39,978 nucleotides of DNA, taken from contig NZ_JAGGOK010000132.1 in NCBI RefSeq assembly GCF_018614615.1, forward strand, positions 1 through 39,978. The letters are read 5' to 3'. The position numbers were made by a program, and so were the translations under genes. Source of the stretch: Streptomyces sp. ISL-100 (GTDB taxonomy: Bacteria; Actinomycetota; Actinomycetes; Streptomycetales; Streptomycetaceae). The notes below the pieces were generated by a model. It worked only from the letters and a program-made list of their open reading frames with translations. It was not told the DNA's origin and searched no databases. Positions 23,412-30,640 of the stretch are shown piece by piece; positions within the stretch are counted from its first letter, which is position 1, and the number at the start of each line of letters is the position of its first letter.

Positions 23412-23615
23412 TTAGGCCGGGACGATGTTCTCCGCCTGCGGGCCCTTCTGGCCCTGCGTGACGTCGAAGGAGACCTTCTGGCCCTCCTGGAGCTCACGGA
23501 AGCCCTGGGTGGCAATGTTCGAGTAGTGAGCGAAGACGTCAGCGCCGCCGCCGTCCTGCTCGATGAAGCCGAAGCCCTTTTCCGAGTTGAACCACTTCAC
23601 GGTTCCAGTAGCCAT
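23412..23615 (-). CDS. cold-shock domain protein, CspA family
   Basis: A 67-residue single cold-shock domain with both RNA-binding motifs: RNP1 as KGFGFIEQ (14-21) and RNP2 as DVFAHYS (27-33). Actinobacterial features are GTVKWFNSEKG at the start and GPQAENI at the end. It binds single-stranded RNA/DNA as a chaperone in the cytoplasm. AGGAGA at 5-nt spacing supports the ATG at 23615. The helicase gene downstream belongs to the same RNA-remodelling theme. Confidence 0.97.
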   Translation of the reverse strand: MATGTVKWFNSEKGFGFIEQDGGGADVFAHYSNIATQGFRELQEGQKVSFDVTQGQKGPQAENIVPA

Positions 23616-23790
23616 GTCATTCTCCTAAAAAACTGGGGCAGATCCGGAAATCCGCACTGTACGGATTCCACGTCGCCGCAATGAGCCCCATCCGGAGAAC
23701 CGGAAAACAAAATGCGCCTGAGGAAGCATTCCCGTCAGGCGCACATAATGTTTATGGGTACCAAAACTGCAACTCGTCCACTCTAACACG
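23616..23790 (-). promoter_or_regulatory. long structured leader and promoter region of the cold-shock gene
   Basis: The 388-bp interval 23616-24003 has no convincing gene. Its part next to the cold-shock gene is unusually A/T-rich for this genome. It carries a 9-bp stem (TGCGCCTGA 23713-23721, TCAGGCGCA 23735-23743). Further upstream on the minus strand lie TTGCAG and an A/T-rich TTATGT about 18 bp apart, a possible -35/-10 pair. Cold-shock mRNAs often have long folded leaders, so a role in temperature control is plausible but inferred. Confidence 0.45.
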
Positions 23791-23929
23791 ATGGCGCCGG
23801 AGCACCACCCCTTCACCCGAAGAAGATCGTCGTACATGAGACTGCGTCGCGCCCCGGGCGCCCGCCCGGCCGGCACTCGCCCGCCGGGCCGCCAACCGCC
23901 GCCAACGCCGCGCTGCGAGCCCGTCCGAG

Positions 23930-23961
23930 CCCTCCCCAACCCTCCCCACCCTCCCCATCCC
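23930..23961 (-). other. potential G-quadruplex, minus strand
   Basis: A C-rich run on the + strand means the minus strand holds seven runs of three or four G separated by one or two bases (pattern GGGAT-GGGGA-GGGT-GGGGA-GGGTT-GGGGA-GGG). It lies upstream of the SIMPL gene and far upstream of the cold-shock gene. The sequence meets the usual G4 pattern; folding is not shown. Confidence 0.5.
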
Positions 23962-24003
23962 AATTGGGCTGCTGGAGCGAGTGATTGATGTTTGAATCCC
24001 CGG

Positions 24004-24642
24004 ATGACTCAATCGATCAGTGAACCGTGGGGCCTCAGCGTGTTCGGTGCGGGCAGCGTGCGGGCGGAGCCGCAGCTCGTACGGGTGCGGCTGGCCGTAG
24101 ACGTGCTGGAGCCCTCGCCGGACAAGGCCTTCCAGGAGGCCGGCACCGCGGTGTCGAACCTCCGCGAGACGCTGCGCCGGCACGGCATACCGGACGCGTC
24201 GGTGTCCGGCTCCCGGCTGTCGCTCAAGTCGGAGTACGAGGACTACTCGAAGCGCCAGTCCCTCGGTTACCGCTGCCGCACCTCCTACGTCGTCGAGTCG
24301 ACCGCGATCGACGGGCTGCAGCAGCTCATCGTGGACGCGGTCGCCGCCGGCGCCAACCGGGTCGACGGCGTTGAATTCGACGTACGGGACAAGCCCGCGA
24401 TGCGCGACGAGGCCAGGCGCAAGGCGGTGGCCGCGGCCCGCCGCAAGGCGGAGGTCTACGCGGAGGCGGCCGGGGCGTCACTCGGCACGGTGGTGCACAT
24501 CCAGGACGTCGACGCCGAGTCGTACGAAATGCGGGGCCACCGCGGCCACGGCTCCGGCGGCGGCGCCTCCGAGGGGGACCTGGCCCCGGGAACGGTGGAA
24601 GTCTCGGCAGGCGTGCTCCTGGGCTTCACGCTGTCCCAGTAA
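24004..24642 (+). CDS. SIMPL domain-containing protein (DUF541)
   Basis: A 212-residue SIMPL/DUF541 protein. It opens WGLSVFGAGSVRAEPQLVRV, the usual 'V.G.G.....D.a.v...V' entry. It continues with LRETLRRHGIPDASVSGSRL, YRCRTSYVVES, VDAVAAGANRVDGVEFDV, RDEARRKAVAAARRKAEVYAEAAG and LGTVVHIQDVD, ending SAGVLLGFTLS. It lacks the signal peptide common in Gram-negative relatives and probably is cytoplasmic. The molecular role of the family is not settled. I use the ATG at 24004; a TTG at 23992 is possible, and no clear ribosome site is present. It separates the two halves of the KstR2-type cluster without an evident link to it. Confidence 0.85.
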   Translation: MTQSISEPWGLSVFGAGSVRAEPQLVRVRLAVDVLEPSPDKAFQEAGTAVSNLRETLRRHGIPDASVSGSRLSLKSEYEDYSKRQSLGYRCRTSYVVESTAIDGLQQLIVDAVAAGANRVDGVEFDVRDKPAMRDEARRKAVAAARRKAEVYAEAAGASLGTVVHIQDVDAESYEMRGHRGHGSGGGASEGDLAPGTVEVSAGVLLGFTLSQ

Positions 24643-24668
24643 CCAGCGCGCCGACCGCATGAAGCTGC

Positions 24669-24690
24669 GGGGGCGGGGGCGGGGGCGGGG
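24669..24690 (+). other. perfect G-quadruplex motif between convergent genes
   Basis: Four runs of four or five G are separated by single C residues, the tightest class of G4-forming sequence. It lies 27 bp after the SIMPL stop and 46 bp before the fadA6 stop, so it would be in the 3' end of the SIMPL RNA and might assist termination. Confidence 0.6.
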
Positions 24691-24735
24691 TGGTTCGGGG
24701 CAGGTCGCGCCGGGGCCACTCCCGCCCCACATCCC

Positions 24736-25893
24736 TCAGACGCGTTCGATGATCGTGACGTTCGCCTGCCCGCCGCCCTCGCACATCGTCTGGAGGCCGA
24801 ACCGGCCCCCCGTACGCTCCAGTTCGTGCAGCAGCGTCGTCATCAGCTTGACGCCGGTTGCCCCCAAAGGGTGACCCAGCGCGATGGCGCCGCCGTTGAC
24901 GTTCACCCGGGCGGGGTCCGCGCCCGTCTCCTTCAGCCAGGACAGCACAACAGGCGCGAAGGCCTCGTTGATCTCGACCAGGTCGATGTCGTCGATCGTC
25001 ATGCCGGCCTTCTTCAGCGCGTACGCCGTCGCCGGGATCGGCGCGGACAGCATCCGGATCGGGTCCTCCCCCCGCACGGACAAGTGGTGGATACGGGCAC
25101 GCGGCGTCAACCCGTGCTCCGCGACCGCCCGTTCGGAGGCGATCAGCATCGCCGCCGCACCGTCCGAGACCTGCGACGAGCACGCCGCAGTGATCGTGCC
25201 GCCCTCCAGAACCGGCTTCAGCCCCGCCATCTTCGCCAGCGTCGTGTCACGGCGCGGCCCCTCGTCGACCGTCACGTCCCCGTACGCCACGGTCTCGCGC
25301 TCGAAACGGCCCTCGTCGATCGCTCGGATCGCCCGCTGATGCGACCGAAGAGCGAACTCCTCCATGTCGAGCCGCGAGATGCCCCACTTCTCGGCGATCA
25401 GCTCCGCCCCGTGGAACTGGTTCACCGGCTGCGAGCCGTACCGGACGCGCCAGCCCTCCGAGCCCGCGAACGGGCCTTCCGTGAGGCCCAGCGGCTCCGC
25501 CGCCTGCCGGGAAGCGAAGGCGATCGGGATCTGCGTCATGTTCTGGACACCCCCGGCGACGACCAGGTCCTGCGTCCCCGACATCACGCCCTGCGCCGCG
25601 AAGTGCACCGCCTGCTGCGAGGATCCGCACTGCCGGTCGATCGTGACCCCGGGCACCTCCTCCGGGAGCCCGGCCGCCAGCCACGCCGTACGGGCGATGT
25701 CGCCCGCCTGCGGTCCCACCGTGTCCAGGCAGCCGAAGACGACGTCCTCGACCGCCGACGGGTCGATGCCGGAGCGCGAGACGAGGGCCTTCAAGACGTG
25801 CGCCCCGAGGTCGGCGGGGTGGACGGCCGCGAGGCCTCCCTTGCGCCGGCCGACAGGGGTGCGTACCGCTTCGACTATGTAAGCCTCGGCCAT
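24736..25893 (-). CDS. fadA6: steroid 3-ketoacyl-CoA thiolase FadA6-type
   Basis: A 385-residue degradative thiolase. Catalytic residues are Cys89 (DRQCGSSQQA), His341 (GHPLGATG) and Cys371 (MCEGGGQAN); NEAFAPV lies between. MAEAYIVEAVRTPVGRRKGG, EVPGVTIDRQCGSSQQ and EKWGISRLDMEEFALRSHQR follow mycobacterial FadA6 closely. That enzyme removes a two-carbon unit in HIP side-chain and later steps. GGAGC 9 nt before the ATG at 25893 sets the start; a longer open frame upstream reads through kstR2 antiframe and is discarded. The gene is 62 bp behind kstR2 in the ipdF-kstR2-fadA6 row, the same order as Rv3559c-Rv3557c-Rv3556c. Confidence 0.93.
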   Translation of the reverse strand: MAEAYIVEAVRTPVGRRKGGLAAVHPADLGAHVLKALVSRSGIDPSAVEDVVFGCLDTVGPQAGDIARTAWLAAGLPEEVPGVTIDRQCGSSQQAVHFAAQGVMSGTQDLVVAGGVQNMTQIPIAFASRQAAEPLGLTEGPFAGSEGWRVRYGSQPVNQFHGAELIAEKWGISRLDMEEFALRSHQRAIRAIDEGRFERETVAYGDVTVDEGPRRDTTLAKMAGLKPVLEGGTITAACSSQVSDGAAAMLIASERAVAEHGLTPRARIHHLSVRGEDPIRMLSAPIPATAYALKKAGMTIDDIDLVEINEAFAPVVLSWLKETGADPARVNVNGGAIALGHPLGATGVKLMTTLLHELERTGGRFGLQTMCEGGGQANVTIIERV

Positions 25894-25955
25894 GACTGCT
25901 GCTCCTTCGCGGATGACGAACGTGACGAGCGTTTGACGAGCGGTTTCGAGCGGTT

Positions 25956-26612
25956 TTACGTACGCAGAGCGATGCCGTCCAGGACCATCGACAGGTACTG
26001 GCGGGCGATCTCGTCGGGGCTGTGCAGGCCGCCGGGCCGGTACCACGACGCGGCGACCCAGACGGTGTCGCGGACGAATCGATAGGTGAGCCGGATGTCG
26101 AGGTCGGCGCGGAAGACCTGCGCCGCGACGCCGCGTTCCAGCGTCCCCAGCCACGCCTTCTCGAACTTCTGCTGCGAGTCGGCGAGGTAGTGGAAGCGAG
26201 GCTGCGCGGACAGGTGCCTGGACTCCTTCTGGTAGATCGCGACGGCGGCGCGGTGCCGGTCGATCTCCCGGAAGGACTCGGTGACGAGCGCCTCGATGGT
26301 CTCCCTCGGCCCGAGCCCGGCGGCGAGCACGGCGTCGTACCCCTCCCACAGCTCGTGCAGGAAGGCCGAGAGGATCTCGTCGAGCATCGATTCCTTGGAA
26401 TCGAAGTGGTAGTAGAGGCTGCCCGCGAGCATCCCCGCCTCGTCCGCGATCTTGCGGACGGTGGTGGCGTTGTAGCCCTGGGCGGCGAACACCTCGGCCG
26501 CCGTGTCGAGGAGTTCGCGGCGCCGCTCGGGCGACGCGGTCACCTGGTTCTTCTTCTTGCTGGGCACGTTGTTAGGCACGCTGCCATTGTCCGTCCAGGC
26601 ACGCCTAGGCAC
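25956..26612 (-). CDS. kstR2: KstR2-type TetR family repressor
   Basis: About 203-218 residues. The TetR HTH lies at about 30-75 (LLDTAAEVFAAQGYNATTVR, KIADEAGMLAGSLYYHF, DSKESMLDEIL). The ligand domain matches mycobacterial KstR2 in unusual detail: YQKESRHLSAQPRFHYLAD, FRADLDIRLTYRFVRDTVWV, SWYRPGGLHSPDEIARQYLS. KstR2 is known to release DNA on binding HIP-CoA and to control the ring C/D genes, so here it should act on operators 1 and 2. Start choices are GTG at 26612 (8-nt overlap with ipdF), 26579 or 26567; the last gives the length most like known KstR2. None has a clear ribosome site, which suggests coupling to ipdF translation. Confidence 0.92.
   Translation of the reverse strand: MPRRAWTDNGSVPNNVPSKKKNQVTASPERRRELLDTAAEVFAAQGYNATTVRKIADEAGMLAGSLYYHFDSKESMLDEILSAFLHELWEGYDAVLAAGLGPRETIEALVTESFREIDRHRAAVAIYQKESRHLSAQPRFHYLADSQQKFEKAWLGTLERGVAAQVFRADLDIRLTYRFVRDTVWVAASWYRPGGLHSPDEIARQYLSMVLDGIALRT
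26569..26576. promoter_or_regulatory. KstR2 half-site inside the start of kstR2
   Basis: TTGTTAGG at 26569-26576 is identical to one half of operator 2. No matching second half is present at the proper spacing, so this could be chance or a weak autoregulatory contact. Listed only as a candidate. Confidence 0.2.
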
Positions 26613-27399
26613 GCTGACTGCTGATGGAGACCGTCTCGCCGGTCATGTACGAGGAGTAGCCGCTGGCCAGGAAGACGATGACGTTCGCGACCTCCCAGGG
26701 CTCGGCGTACCGGCCGAACGCCTCGCGCTCGGTGAGTTCGGCGAGCAGCTCGACGGAGGTCACCTTCACCAGGTGCGGGTGCATGGCGAGGCTGGGGGCG
26801 ACGGCATTGACGCGTACGCCGTACGCCGCCGCCTCGACGGCCGCGCATCGGGTGAGCGCCATGACGCCGGCCTTGGCGGCGGCGTAGTGTGCCTGGCCCG
26901 CCTGGGCTCGCCAGCCGACGACGGAGGCGTTGTTGACGACGATGCCGCCCCGGCCGGCCGCCTTGAGGGCGCGCAGCGCCGCCCGGGTGCAACGGAAGGT
27001 GCCGTTCAGCGTCACGTCGAGGACTTTGGACCACTGCTCGTCGGTCATCTCGACGAGCTCCGCCGTGCCGCCGAGGCCGGCGTTGTTGACGACGATGTCC
27101 AGGCCGCCGTGTTCGCGTGCGGCGAGGTCGAAGAGCGCCCGTACCTGGGCCTCCTCGGTGACGTCGCACGGCAGGGAGGCGACGTTGTCGGCGCCGAACT
27201 CGCGGGCGAGCGCCTGCTCGGTCTCCTTGAGGCGGCGGGCGTGGGCGTCACCGATGAGAATGCGCGCGCCCTCCTCCAGGAATTTGCGCGCTGTGGCGCC
27301 GCCAATACCGGCGCCGGCCGCGGCGGTGATGACGGCGGTACGCCCCTTGAGCAGACCGTGCCCCGGAACGTACTCGGGAACGTTCCCGGGTGCCCTCAT
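26605..27399 (-). CDS. ipdF: IpdF-type SDR (5-hydroxy indene carboxyl-CoA reductase)
   Basis: A 264-residue SDR counted from the ATG at 27399, preceded by GGGAGG at 8-nt spacing. It shows TAAAGAGIGGATARKFLEEG, CDVTEEAQVRALFD, VVNNAGLGGTAELVEMTDEQ, VVNNASVVGWRAQAGQAHYA and AAKAGVMALTRCAAVEAAAYG. Then come ERE-AFGRYAEPWEV and YSSYMTGETVSISSQ. These match Rv3559c/IpdF, a hydroxyacyl-CoA dehydrogenase acting on a C/D-ring intermediate. The frame stays open upstream to a GTG at 27429 and beyond, because it is fused without a stop to the fadE30 stub. It overlaps kstR2 by 8 nt if that gene uses its first GTG. Control by operator 2, 150 bp upstream, is expected. Confidence 0.92.
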   Translation of the reverse strand: MRAPGNVPEYVPGHGLLKGRTAVITAAAGAGIGGATARKFLEEGARILIGDAHARRLKETEQALAREFGADNVASLPCDVTEEAQVRALFDLAAREHGGLDIVVNNAGLGGTAELVEMTDEQWSKVLDVTLNGTFRCTRAALRALKAAGRGGIVVNNASVVGWRAQAGQAHYAAAKAGVMALTRCAAVEAAAYGVRVNAVAPSLAMHPHLVKVTSVELLAELTEREAFGRYAEPWEVANVIVFLASGYSSYMTGETVSISSQRA

Positions 27400-27531
27400 C
27401 GCCCGTACCTCCCTCGGCAGACCGAGCACACGCTCGGCGATGGTGTTGCGCTGGGTCTCGTCCGATCCGGCGTAGACGGTGACGGCGCGGGAGAACAGGA
27501 ACAGCCGCGCGACTCGTGCGCTCGACGCTGC
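27400..27531 (-). pseudogene. C-terminal stub of an acyl-CoA dehydrogenase (fadE30-like)
   Basis: In the frame that runs into ipdF, the 44 codons upstream encode RLFLFSRAVTVYAGSDETQR followed by NTIAERVLGLPREVRA. This is the canonical C-terminal end of acyl-CoA dehydrogenases (IYxGTxEIQRxxIAxRxLGLP). The frame closes at a TGA at 27532-27534, so nothing upstream of about 40 codons survives. In mycobacteria fadE30 directly precedes the ipdF ortholog (Rv3560c-Rv3559c), so this is best read as fadE30 after a large internal deletion. An ATG at 27536, 13 bp from operator 2, may be its old start. Confidence 0.75.
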
Positions 27532-27548
27532 TCATGGCCGTACGTTAA

Positions 27549-27568
27549 CCTACCAAACACTTGTTAGG
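27549..27568. promoter_or_regulatory. KstR2-type operator 2 (ipdF / crotonase divergent promoter)
   Basis: On the minus strand it reads CCTAACAA-GTG-TTTGGTAGG. The core agrees with the KstR2 consensus AnCAAGnnCTTGnT at every fixed position except one (T for C). It shares 16 of 17 core bases with operator 1, nearly 10.5 kb away. It stands 13 bp before the crotonase ATG and upstream of the fadE30 stub/ipdF on the other strand. Confidence 0.8.
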
Positions 27569-27581
27569 GAAGGACGAGCCG

Positions 27582-28448
27582 ATGCCCACTCCGACGCCCA
27601 CTCCGCCCGATCACCAAGAGCCTGTTCTGTACGAACGACGCGGCCCGGTCGCGTACGTCACCCTCAACCGCCCGCGCTACCGCAACGCCCAGAACTCCGC
27701 GATGACGTACGCCCTGGACGCCGCCTTCTACCGGGCGGCGGAGGATTCCGAGGTCAAGGTCGTCGTGCTCGCCGGAGCCGGTGAGCACTTCTCCGCCGGT
27801 CACGACATCGGCACGCCGGAGCGCGACGCTCACCTCCCGTTCGAGCGCAAGGCGGGCCTCTGGTGGGACCACTCCGACAAGCACGGCGCCGAGTCGCGCT
27901 TCGCGCGTGAGTCGGAGGTCTATCTGGGGATGTGCCGGCGCTGGCGCGAACTGCCGAAGCCGGTCGTCGCGTCCGTCCAGGGGGCGTGCGTCGCGGGCGG
28001 GCTGATGCTCGCCTGGATCTGCGACCTGATCGTCGCTTCCGAGGACGCGTTCTTCGCTGATCCGGTGGTGCGGATGGGCATTCCCGGGGTCGAGTATTTC
28101 GCACACCCGTGGGTGATGCCCCCACGGATCGCCAAAGAGTTCCTCTACACGGGCGACCGGATGCCCGCGCGCAGGGCGTACGAGGTCGGGATGGTCAACC
28201 GCGTCGTGGAACGGGCCGAGCTGGCGGAACGTACCGAGGAACTGGCCCTTCGGATCGCCGAAATGCCCCGCCTGGGACTGGCCCTCACCAAGCGGGCGGT
28301 GAACCAGGCGGAGGACCTACAGGGCCTGCACACCGGCATGGACTCGGTCTTCGGACTGCACCACCTCGCCCACGCCCACAACGCCGAGACCGCCGCCGAT
28401 TCGCTCGGCGGAATGGACGTCTCCGCGATGAAGAAGGCGAGCAGCTGA
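27582..28448 (+). CDS. enoyl-CoA hydratase/isomerase (crotonase family)
   Basis: 288 residues. Crotonase landmarks are GPVAYVTLNRPRYRNAQN, VVVLAGAGEHFSAGHDIGTP (oxyanion loop), an enlarged loop rich in charged and aromatic residues (about 90-125, FERKAGLWWDHSDKHGAES), QGACVAGGLMLAWICDLIVA (second oxyanion NH) and MGIPGVEYFAHPWVM. Neither usual catalytic Glu is obvious in GIPGVEY, so hydratase versus isomerase cannot be told apart. GGAAGGA with 7-nt spacing sets the ATG at 27582, directly behind operator 2. The stop overlaps the next ACAD gene (ATGA). The hydration step before IpdF in the known pathway (EchA13 in mycobacteria) is a plausible role. Confidence 0.88.
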   Translation: MPTPTPTPPDHQEPVLYERRGPVAYVTLNRPRYRNAQNSAMTYALDAAFYRAAEDSEVKVVVLAGAGEHFSAGHDIGTPERDAHLPFERKAGLWWDHSDKHGAESRFARESEVYLGMCRRWRELPKPVVASVQGACVAGGLMLAWICDLIVASEDAFFADPVVRMGIPGVEYFAHPWVMPPRIAKEFLYTGDRMPARRAYEVGMVNRVVERAELAERTEELALRIAEMPRLGLALTKRAVNQAEDLQGLHTGMDSVFGLHHLAHAHNAETAADSLGGMDVSAMKKASS

Positions 28449-29593
28449 TGGACTTGCGGCACACCCCGGAGGAGGCATCCTTCCGCGCCGAGGCGCGGGC
28501 GTGGCTGGAGGCGCATGTCCCCGCCGTGCCGCTCCCTTCCCTGGAGACGGAGGCGGGTTTCGCGGATCATCGCGCGTGGGAGGCACGGTTGCACGCGGAC
28601 CGGTGGTCGGTCGTGTCGTGGCCGCAGGAGTACGGCGGCCGGGGCGTCGACATCTTCAAGTGGCTTCTCTTCGAGGAGGAGTACTTCGCGGCGGGCGCGC
28701 CGGGGCGGGTCTCGCAGAACGGCATCAACCTCCTCGCGCCAACGCTCTTCGACCATGGCACCACCGATCAGCGTGCCCGGGTTCTGCCGTCCATGGCGAG
28801 CGGTGAGGTGATCTGGGCGCAGGCCTGGTCCGAGCCCGAGTCGGGATCGGATCTCGCCTCCCTCAAGTCCCGGGCCGTACGGACCGACGGCGGGTGGCTG
28901 CTGTCGGGGCAGAAGACCTGGTCGTCGCGGGCCGCCTTCGCGGACCGGGCCTTCGGGATCTTCCGTACGGACGCGGAGGCGGCGAAGCCCCACCACGGCC
29001 TGACCTACCTGATGTTCGACCTGAGGGCCGACGGGGTCACGGTCCGCCCCATTGGCCGGCTCGACGGCAAGCCCGCCTTCGCGGAGCTCTTCCTGGACGA
29101 CGTGTTCGTACCGGACGATGACGTCATCGGGGAGCCGGGGCAGGGCTGGCGGATCGCCATGTCGACGACCGGGAACGAACGCGGGCTGACCCTGCGCTCC
29201 CCCGGCCGTTTCGTCGCCGCCGCCGGCCGGCTCGTACAGCAGTGGCGTACGTCGGCCGATCCTTCGGACACGGCGCTGCGTGACCGGGTGGCGGACGCGG
29301 TCGTCGGGGCGCGCGCCTATCAGCTGTTCACGTACGCCAACGCTTCGCGCTTCGCCGCGGGCGCGGTCATCGGAGCGGAGTCCAGCCTCAACAAGGTCTT
29401 CTGGTCCGACTACGACATCGCTCTGCACGAGACGGCGCTCGATCTGCTGGGCACAGACGGCGAACTGGCGCGGGGCGAGTGGGCGGAGGGCTATGTGTTC
29501 TCGCTCGCCGGCCCGATCTACGCCGGCACCAACGAAATCCAGCGCGACATCATCGCCGAGCGCCTGCTCGGTCTCCCGAAGGGCCGCCGCTGA
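28448..29593 (+). CDS. acyl-CoA dehydrogenase, FadE31-like
   Basis: A 381-residue full-length ACAD with N-terminal helices, the middle beta domain (WAQAWSEPESGSDLASLKSR, GQKTWSSRAAFADRAFG) and the C-terminal helical bundle ending GPIYAGTNEIQRDIIAERLLGLP. WPQEYGGRGVDIFKWLLFEEEYFAAGAPGR and FVPDDDVIGEPGQGWRIAMS resemble FadE31 of the mycobacterial KstR2 regulon, where fadE31-fadE32-fadE33 are adjacent. Steroid ACADs of this class work as alpha2beta2 heteromers with a neighbouring partner. The next gene, overlapping by one base at TGATG, is the expected partner. FAD-dependent alpha,beta-desaturation of a CoA ester is secure; the substrate is inferred. Confidence 0.92.
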   Translation: MDLRHTPEEASFRAEARAWLEAHVPAVPLPSLETEAGFADHRAWEARLHADRWSVVSWPQEYGGRGVDIFKWLLFEEEYFAAGAPGRVSQNGINLLAPTLFDHGTTDQRARVLPSMASGEVIWAQAWSEPESGSDLASLKSRAVRTDGGWLLSGQKTWSSRAAFADRAFGIFRTDAEAAKPHHGLTYLMFDLRADGVTVRPIGRLDGKPAFAELFLDDVFVPDDDVIGEPGQGWRIAMSTTGNERGLTLRSPGRFVAAAGRLVQQWRTSADPSDTALRDRVADAVVGARAYQLFTYANASRFAAGAVIGAESSLNKVFWSDYDIALHETALDLLGTDGELARGEWAEGYVFSLAGPIYAGTNEIQRDIIAERLLGLPKGRR

Positions 29594-30582
29594 TGAGGTT
29601 CCTGTTGACCGAGGAGCAGGCCGCTTTCGGGCGTTCCCTGGAAGCGATGCTGAGAGCCGCGGACACGCCGTCGGTTGTACGTTCCTGGGCAGCCGGAAAC
29701 GCCGTTCCCGGGAACGCACTGTGGGCGCGTATGGGTGAGGCGGGCGTGTTCTCGCTGGCCGTTCCCGAGGCGTATGAGGGTGTGGGGCCGCTGCCGGTCG
29801 AACTGGCGGTGGCTTTTGTGGAGCTGGGGCGGCATGCGGTGCCCGGTCCGGTGGTGGAGACGGTCGCGACCGCCGCCCTGCTGGCTCACCTGGCCGGGCA
29901 CGGCGAGGAGGGCCCGGCAAAGCGGCTGCTGCCGACGCTGGCCTCGGGCGGGACGAGTGCGACGCTCACGCTTCCCGGCGGCGGCCCGTACGCGCTGGAC
30001 GCGGATTCGGCGACGTACCTCCTCACCGTGCACGGCGACGAGCTGCGACTCGCTCACGGGTACGGCGCGCTCCACGCGTCCGCGGATCCGGCGCGCCGCT
30101 TGTACCGGACGGAGCCGGGCGGCGAACTGCTCGCCTCGGGGCCGGCCGTGACGGCAGCCGCCGAGTACGCCGCCGGCCGGGCGTCATTCGCCACCGCCGC
30201 ACAGGCGCTGGGCACCGGCGTCGCGCTGCTGGACCGGACAGTGGCGTACGTCAAGCAACGCACGCAGTTCGGGACGGCCATCGGCGGCTTCCAGGCGGTC
30301 AAGCACCGGCTGGCCGACACTCTGATCGGTCTGGAGTTCGCCCGGCCACTGCTCTTCGGCGCCGCCCTGTCCATGACCTCGGCCGATATCGCCGCCGCGA
30401 AGGTCACAGCGGGCGAGGCGGCCTACGCCGCCGCCCGGACAGCGCTCCAGCTGCACGGGGCGGTCGGCTACACGGACGAACTGGACCTCTCCCTATGGCT
30501 CCGCAAGGCCCGCCCACTGCGAGACGCGTGGGGCACCCCGTCCGAATGCCGGTCAAAGGTACTGGCGGCACCTACCCCATGA
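29593..30582 (+). CDS. acyl-CoA dehydrogenase, short FadE32-like partner
   Basis: A 329-residue divergent ACAD. It starts FLLTEEQAAFGRSLEAMLRA, has a shortened, poorly conserved middle domain without the SEPxxGSD motif, and keeps the C-terminal bundle with KQRTQFGTAIGGFQAVKHRL and ALQLHGAVGYTDELDLSLWL. Such short ACADs form heterotetramers with a full-length subunit, here the FadE31-like protein. Its ATG at 29593 overlaps the previous stop. It is the last gene of the crotonase-fadE31-fadE32 operon. A third gene matching fadE33 is absent; the 300 bp beyond carry repeats instead. Confidence 0.9.
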   Translation: MRFLLTEEQAAFGRSLEAMLRAADTPSVVRSWAAGNAVPGNALWARMGEAGVFSLAVPEAYEGVGPLPVELAVAFVELGRHAVPGPVVETVATAALLAHLAGHGEEGPAKRLLPTLASGGTSATLTLPGGGPYALDADSATYLLTVHGDELRLAHGYGALHASADPARRLYRTEPGGELLASGPAVTAAAEYAAGRASFATAAQALGTGVALLDRTVAYVKQRTQFGTAIGGFQAVKHRLADTLIGLEFARPLLFGAALSMTSADIAAAKVTAGEAAYAAARTALQLHGAVGYTDELDLSLWLRKARPLRDAWGTPSECRSKVLAAPTP

Positions 30583-30640
30583 CGCTCGGTCAGCACGCCG
30601 CCGCCCACCTTCAAGGAGAGGCCGACGAAGACGCTCACCG

